NCBI GenBank assembly: GCA_029990175.1
Contig: JARKIP010000053.1
Location: 16,014,001 to 16,078,000, forward strand
Source: Petunia secreta
Lineage: Eukaryota > Streptophyta > Magnoliopsida > Solanales > Solanaceae
Reading direction: 5' to 3'
DNA length: 64,000 nt
Of the stretch, positions 59,302-64,000 are shown piece after piece. The notes under the pieces are model-generated. The model saw nothing but the letters and a program-made list of their open reading frames with translations, was not told the DNA's origin and did not search any database. Positions within the stretch are counted from its first letter, which is position 1; every line of letters begins with the position of its first letter. The position numbers and the translations under genes are program-made.

Positions 59302-60053
59302 TCTAAAGCACATATACAGCCACATTTATGATACATGTCCAATTCCCTAATTCCATGTGCTGTTTGTCACCGAGATATGTTCCGTCCTCGTCTTGTCGTA
59401 AATGGAAAGATTTTCTTAAATATTCCAAATGTGAATATCTCCAGAAAAGAAAATATGAAAAAGAAGAATACGGAATGATATCGACTGAAAAGCATATTGA
59501 TCAATTATAGGAATGACGTAGTCTACGTGTATATATCTCATCAATATCAACTGAGAGGCAAAAGACAAGTCGTTCTCTAAAACCCTTTGCTCTATTCCTT
59601 TCTTTTACTTCTAATTCTCTTCTTAACCATAAGGCTAGCTAGAGTAGACATCTAGTGCTGTCGAATCCCACCATAAGTCACATACTAAAAGATTTCATTA
59701 TTTCCAGCCAACCAATTAGAATTTCTCTGAGTAGCTTTCTTTTCTTCTTTAGGAGCCCAACCCTCTGCTTATTTTCCAATTACATTAAAAATAATCCTGC
59801 TTTTCAGTTTGTAGCATACTATGGCTGGGTGTATTTTGGGATCATCATCAACATTAACCAAAGCTTTATCAGATTTTCAGGCAATAAACTGTTTATAGAA
59901 GACACTTTGACAAAATTGGGTCACGCAAATTAAAGAGCTACTCCATTTTAAGGGGAAAAGATACTGATAGAGAAATAAACCACAAGAGCCCAGCCAAGAA
60001 AATTGTATGAATCTACTGAATATGCAGTTAAAAGCACTGCCAAAAGATTTATA
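59302..60053 (+). promoter_or_regulatory. Proximal promoter and 5' UTR of the TCP gene
   Basis: 752 bp between the LTR and the start codon. A TATA-like tgtatatatc lies at about 59528-59537, just after an ACGT core (ctacgtgt). CT-rich leader-like DNA (about 59575-59635) follows. A 5' UTR intron is possible. Transcript start and elements are inferred from sequence only. Confidence 0.4.
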
Positions 60054-61304
60054 ATGAAGAGAGCAACGGGAGAAGAAATAGTGCAAGTTGAAGGAGGCCA
60101 CATCCTCCGATCCACTAGCCGTAAGGATCGGCATAGCAAAGTCTATACTGCAAAAGGTCCAAGAGATCGCAGGGTTCGACTATCCGCTCACACAGCCATT
60201 CAATTCTATGATATGCAGGTATCTTACACCGTTGATCCAAGATTCAAATTTGATAAATATAATGTTTTCTCCGCACTAAATCCTTTGTGTTATTGCAATT
60301 ATGAGTTTAGAACTTAGTATTAATTAAAATAGTAGGAGTAGTAATCTTTTATACTATTTTCTTTGTCATATAAAAAATATTAAATTTAGTTGAACATGTT
60401 TAAATGATTACATTATCTGCCTCTGCATGCAGGATCGGCTAGGCTATGACCGGCCAAGCAAAGCTGTTGATTGGCTAATCAATAAGGCTAAAAATGCTAT
60501 TGATAAACTAGCTGAATTACCTCCCTGGAACCCAAATGATGATGGAGTAGTAAACAACATGCCCACAAGTGCAGAAGCTGATGTGAATTCAAGTGTCTAT
60601 GCCTTAGAACCGCAACCACCATCAGATTCTTCCTCTAGGTAGCAATCGTGTTAAATCATAAAATTTATCTATTTAAAAGTTTAAACGGTTAGAAAATACA
60701 CTTTTATTTATTTATTTATATGTTCAACAGATTCTTGTTCCAAAGACAATTGGCAGAAAACCCAAGTAGTATAAGTTCTTCATACATGATGCTAGCCCCT
60801 GCAGCTGAGACACAATCTGTCCCGGATACCTCGAAATTATTCTTCCCAATGAATTCTGGGACATCTTTAATGAATTTCCTAAGCTTTCCATATGAAGTAA
60901 TGTCAAGAGAGTCAATCCAAATTGAAGATCTTGGGTTATCACTTCATAGTAATTCACATGACCAGAACTCAAACCATAGGACTTCAAATACTGACCAATC
61001 CCCTTTTTCAAATCCAAATCCAGTGAGCTTTGAAGCAACTTATCCAAGAATGACAAATTGGATACTACCCCATCAACAATTGTTCTCTCAAGGGGGTGCA
61101 TTATTTTCTCATAGGGAACCCCTTCAGTCCAATTTTTCACAATTGATTCATGCTTGCGAACAACGGCCAATGGCAGGTGCACACCATCAATCATCTATTT
61201 TCAATGAAAGTTTCCAATTTCCTGCTAGAATTCATGGTGAAGTGGAGAATGGAGTGGTTTGCGTTAAGACATCTTCTGGCTCTCCCTATTCTCATCACCA
61301 TTGA
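60054..61304 (+). CDS. TCP transcription factor, CIN/JAW type (TCP4-like), 3 exons
   Basis: Exons 60054-60218, 60433-60638 and 60731-61304. Introns are bounded by gt/ag, phases are 0 and 2, and the total is 945 nt for 314 residues. The start is the first ATG giving 'MKRATGEEIVQVEGGHIL', the usual opening of TCP4-like proteins. The TCP domain spans about residues 16-85: basic region 'RKDRHSKVYTAKGPRDRRVR', helix I 'LSAHTAIQFYDMQ', loop 'DRLGYDRPSK', helix II 'AVDWLINKAKNAIDKL'. The domain binds GGNCCC-like DNA as dimers in the nucleus. CIN-class TCPs slow proliferation and drive differentiation in leaves and petals. Exon 3 carries a miR319 site, placing it in the JAW group (TCP2/3/4/10/24, tomato LANCEOLATE). 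Intron 1 splits the TCP domain between helix I and the loop. The frame is intact. A Tat retrotransposon lies immediately upstream. Confidence 0.93.
61112..61132 (+). promoter_or_regulatory. miR319 target site in TCP exon 3
   Basis: tagggaaccccttcagtccaa encodes the conserved REPLQSN-type peptide (about residues 251-258). Its 3' portion pairs without mismatch to the miR319 5' half (remembered miRNA sequence), as in other JAW-TCP transcripts. Cleavage by miR319 would limit this mRNA. Confidence 0.85.
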
Positions 61305-61981
61305 ACTGTTGGAAGGATTAGTTTTACATTCCAGGTAATCATCCAATAATCATTTTAGAGTTCATTTTTCTACTAGATCATTTAGCTCTTAAGTTTCTGG
61401 GACCACTTGGCTCTTCTGCTTTTCCAGGTCTGTTGGTGATATTAATTGAAGACCAATACTGACAATATTATCCAGATACTAGCCAGATTAATTATTGCGC
61501 AGCCTAATGGAAAATAAATGTGTTCAGAGATTTAAAGATATGTGTATTTTAATGTGAGTTTAGTCTGTTATAAGCTAGCTGCAGTCTTGTGAGTTGTGAC
61601 AATTGATAGTATTTATTTTTACATTTTGTTTTGTAGTACTACTAATTAACTACCCAAGTATCTTTCTTCATATTCTTATGCTTTAACGACTCCATGTAAA
61701 TTTTGATGTCCCCTTTCTTGATATATTGGAATTTTGATGGACTAGCTATTCTGCGTTTCATTATCCTTGGTTTCTGTTTGCTGCAAACTGTCATTAATTC
61801 ATGACCTTTTAGATAGTACTAACATGTTTGGACAGTACTTTGCAAAATGGAGTATTATGCAATTGGTTTCATGTTATCTTACCTTAAAAAAATTATTTAA
61901 CTTATTAGAGTATACAGAGTTTATTTTTACATCATCATGTCAAGGTTACTTAGTGTTTTATGACAAATACCCTAAACAAAG
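61305..61981 (+). other. TCP 3' UTR and downstream spacer
   Basis: A possible 3' UTR intron (gtaatc at 61334 to ttttccag at about 61428) and an aataaa poly(A)-like signal at about 61513-61518. No other gene seen up to the Copia LTR. Confidence 0.4.
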
Positions 61982-62904
61982 TGTTATAATCTTAGCACCT
62001 CCTATGGACACTAGAAGGGGGGCGGGGGGAGGGGGGGTTGAATAGTGTCCTCCAATTTTCTTCGAAGAACCAGGCTCTTAATGTCACGAACCTTGTTCTT
62101 GTCGCAACAGTTTTCCACTGCAAGCACCACAACACATGCAAATTGCAAACTCAAAGAACACGGTGTTTTTACGTGGAAACTCCTTGCTCAAGGGAGAAAA
62201 ACGACGACCCACACTCTGGGATTTTTGAACCAATCCACTAACACAAAGAGCAAGTTTTAGATTACAAAACTCTGTAACCAAGGGGCTACACTCTAGACCC
62301 TAATCACTCAACAAAGATAAACTCTAGCTTTACAAAGTAATATCACAATGGTTCACCTAATACAGTTGCTTCTAAAGAAAGCATGTAGGCAAAACAATGA
62401 TAGCACAAATCTACGACAGCACAAAACTACGACAACTTCAAAACAAGAACCTAGACAGAATATCTAAGTTTAGCTATGTAGCCTTCAACAATTGTCTTCT
62501 CCAGTTAAGTCACTTTGAAAGTTATTGGATAGCCTTTGTATTGCTCTCAACTCTCTTTGTGAATAACTGAGTATCGGCTGTCTCAACTACTAGCTTTTAT
62601 ATGAGCTTCATAACCCTAGTTGTATTTCACAAGGAAACCTTGTAACTATGGCAAGACAAGATTTCCTGTGACTCTTTCCTTGTTTAGCTCCAACTCTTAT
62701 TCGTACTTCGAAGACACAGCCACGGCACAATCTCTTTTAGCTGACTAGGATGCATACTCGTACATGCGCCACTCTTCCTAGTTCTGCAAGGATTTACAAC
62801 CCTTAATCTTTTCGATCAGTCGTGCCCTTCTTCATAAGGAGCAGGTTCTCCTCCAAAACCACTGGGTCCTTCGTTTGTCATTCTTCAAAACATTCACCTC
62901 AACA
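61982..62904 (-). repeat. 3' LTR of a SIRE/Maximus-type Copia element
   Basis: 923 bp. The plus strand begins tgttataatc and ends cacctcaaca. Near its left end is a long G-rich stretch followed by ttgaatagtgt, which on the minus strand is the 'acactattcaacccccc' motif I associate with SIRE-type LTR ends. The LTR is next to a SIRE-like polypurine tract on its right. The element continues beyond the window, so the 5' LTR and target duplication cannot be checked. Confidence 0.7.
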
Positions 62905-62925
62905 AATTCCCCTTTTTGATGATGA
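62905..62925 (-). other. Polypurine tract of the SIRE-type element
   Basis: The minus strand reads gtcatcatcaaaaaggggaa up to the LTR start, a motif I recognise as typical of SIRE/Maximus Copia elements. Confidence 0.75.
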
Positions 62926-63363
62926 CAAACAAATGTTGCCAAAGAACCTGGACATACAAAAAACAACAAAAACACAGAAGCAAAAATACATTTGAAAATT
63001 TTAAAATAGATGAGTGAGGCTACAAACACCCCAATATTTCCTTCTTCCCCCTTTTGGCATCATCGAAAAGATTCAAAATCCTGCAAGAACAAGTCAGTAT
63101 CATCCACTCTAGAGCATAAGGCAATCAAGTCAACTGAAGCACACATGAATAAAGCTAAGGGCCCAATCAGAACCAGATATTTTATAGAACAGACCCAATT
63201 CAAACAAAAAAACTTAAAACTAATTATCCAGGGTTTGACAAACACACAACCCAATTAAGTACACAACTTCAAATGATTGTCTTAAGAAACACACATCAAG
63301 AGGGGACATATAGGGAAGGAAATCAGGGATTTAGACAAGGACATGGAAGGAAGTGGGAAGGAC
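62926..63363 (-). other. 3' untranslated region of the SIRE-type element
   Basis: No supported ORF on the element strand. It lies between the stop of the extra ORF and the polypurine tract. Confidence 0.5.
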
Positions 63364-64000
63364 TTAGGTCTTCAGGTTGAAGTACTTGACAAGTGCCTCA
63401 ATATTCCTTGAATTCTTTGCCCTCTCTACCACCAGCTTGGCCTCATTCTTGTGACACTCGATCTTCAAGCGATCAATTTCTTGATCCTTCAACTTCAACT
63501 GCCTTTTTAATTCAGCATTCTCTTCATCTACTTCCAACACATGCCGCTCCAATTCCTTCACTGCTGCAATTGTTTCATCAGGACCAAAGTCTTCACTTTC
63601 CTCAGGCTGCTCTTGCTTGACTTGCACTGGCCTCTCGGATGACCTCTTCTCCTAGAAGAAGTCACAGTTTTTCAGCACATTTTGGCCTAATATCTGATGC
63701 AGAGTTGGCTTCTTCCCATCTTCCAAGGGCACCCCAAAGTGCTCAAATATCTGCTGCAGGATGTAGGAATGCACTAAAGAATAAGGCTTTTGATCAGTAT
63801 CAACAATCCTCTTTATGTGTCTGATGATCAGACCAGGCAGATTGATCCTTGTTCCTCTATCCAGCAGGTCCACATAGGTCAAGTCAAGAGCACAAGCCTC
63901 ACTATTCCTTTCCCCTCTAGGCAACAGAAACCTATGGACAAATTCAAAGAGCAACTGATGTGCAGGTTCCATATCCTTCTTCTCAACTTTTCTTTCCTTT
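63364..64000 (-). pseudogene. Extra 3' ORF of the SIRE-type element, partial
   Basis: One minus-strand frame is open from the window edge to 63364 except for an in-frame TAG at 63652-63654. It enters from the right with 'KERKVEKKDMEPAHQ'. It then has 'LLFEFVHRFLLPRGERNSEA', 'TRINLPGLIIRHIKRI' and 'LVHSYILQQIFEHFGVPL', similar in style to the plant transposon-protein ORFs found downstream of pol in large retrotransposons. After the TAG comes a 65-residue coiled coil ('EENAELKRQLKLKDQEIDRL') ending 'EALVKYFNLKT'. No membrane segment is seen in this part. The N-terminus lies outside the window. Family assignment is by resemblance. Confidence 0.6.

Noticed and set aside
1..64000. A novel host defence or metabolic gene cluster
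   Set aside because: Only one host gene (TCP) is recognisable. Nearly all other coding belongs to retrotransposons.

Overview
The window is plant nuclear DNA, AT-rich and dominated by nested LTR retrotransposons. One ordinary host gene is recognisable: a spliced TCP transcription factor of the miR319-targeted (JAW/CIN) type at 60054-61304. The mixture of element families (Athila, Tat, Ogre-like, Tekay, SIRE) and a dispersed repeat near 2.5 kb that I associate with nightshades suggest a eudicot, most likely Solanaceae. That assignment rests on memory of repeat families, not on a search.

Layout. 1-710: end of a decayed minus-strand Tat-like Gypsy element and its LTR. 1122-1630: a Mutator-type MITE with a 9-bp target duplication. 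2.5-7.0 kb: a decayed Tekay/Del element on the minus strand, interrupted by an Athila solo LTR (5375-6723, duplication GCCTG). 8022-31113: an Athila element on the minus strand (LTRs of 1354 bp, duplication ATTTA). Its 3' untranslated region is split by a younger, non-coding, Ogre-like element (10643-21262, plus strand, duplication GGGGG) carrying several tandem-repeat arrays. Athila gag-pol is broken by stops and frameshifts, but an extra 421-codon ORF near its 3' end (21784-23049) is open.

31.1-35.2 kb: unassigned DNA with a ~740-bp tandem duplication rich in CA repeats. 35.2-44.2 kb: a second MITE, an Ogre-like LTR fragment and a chain of decayed minus-strand Tat-like LTRs and internal fragments, plus an Athila-like LTR. 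44.2-48.5 kb: AT-rich DNA with two Stowaway-type MITEs and a strong inverted repeat.

48468-59296: a structurally complete Tat element on the plus strand (LTRs of 557 bp, duplication AAACA). It has gag-protease, RT, RNase H and integrase in three frames because of two frameshifts. Downstream, on the opposite strand, lies a spliced multi-exon gene with its own TATA box, G-box and poly(A) signal. Its right LTR ends about 760 bp upstream of the TCP start codon, in the same orientation.

61982-64000: left end (3' LTR) and extra ORF of a SIRE/Maximus-type Copia element on the minus strand, running off the window.

LTR differences counted by eye give a relative order. The Ogre-like insert is youngest (about 14 substitutions in 2.4 kb). 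The Tat element (about 12 in 557) and the Athila host (about 35 in 1354) are older. This agrees with the nesting. The functional centre of the window is the TCP gene and the retrotransposon that now forms its upstream flank.
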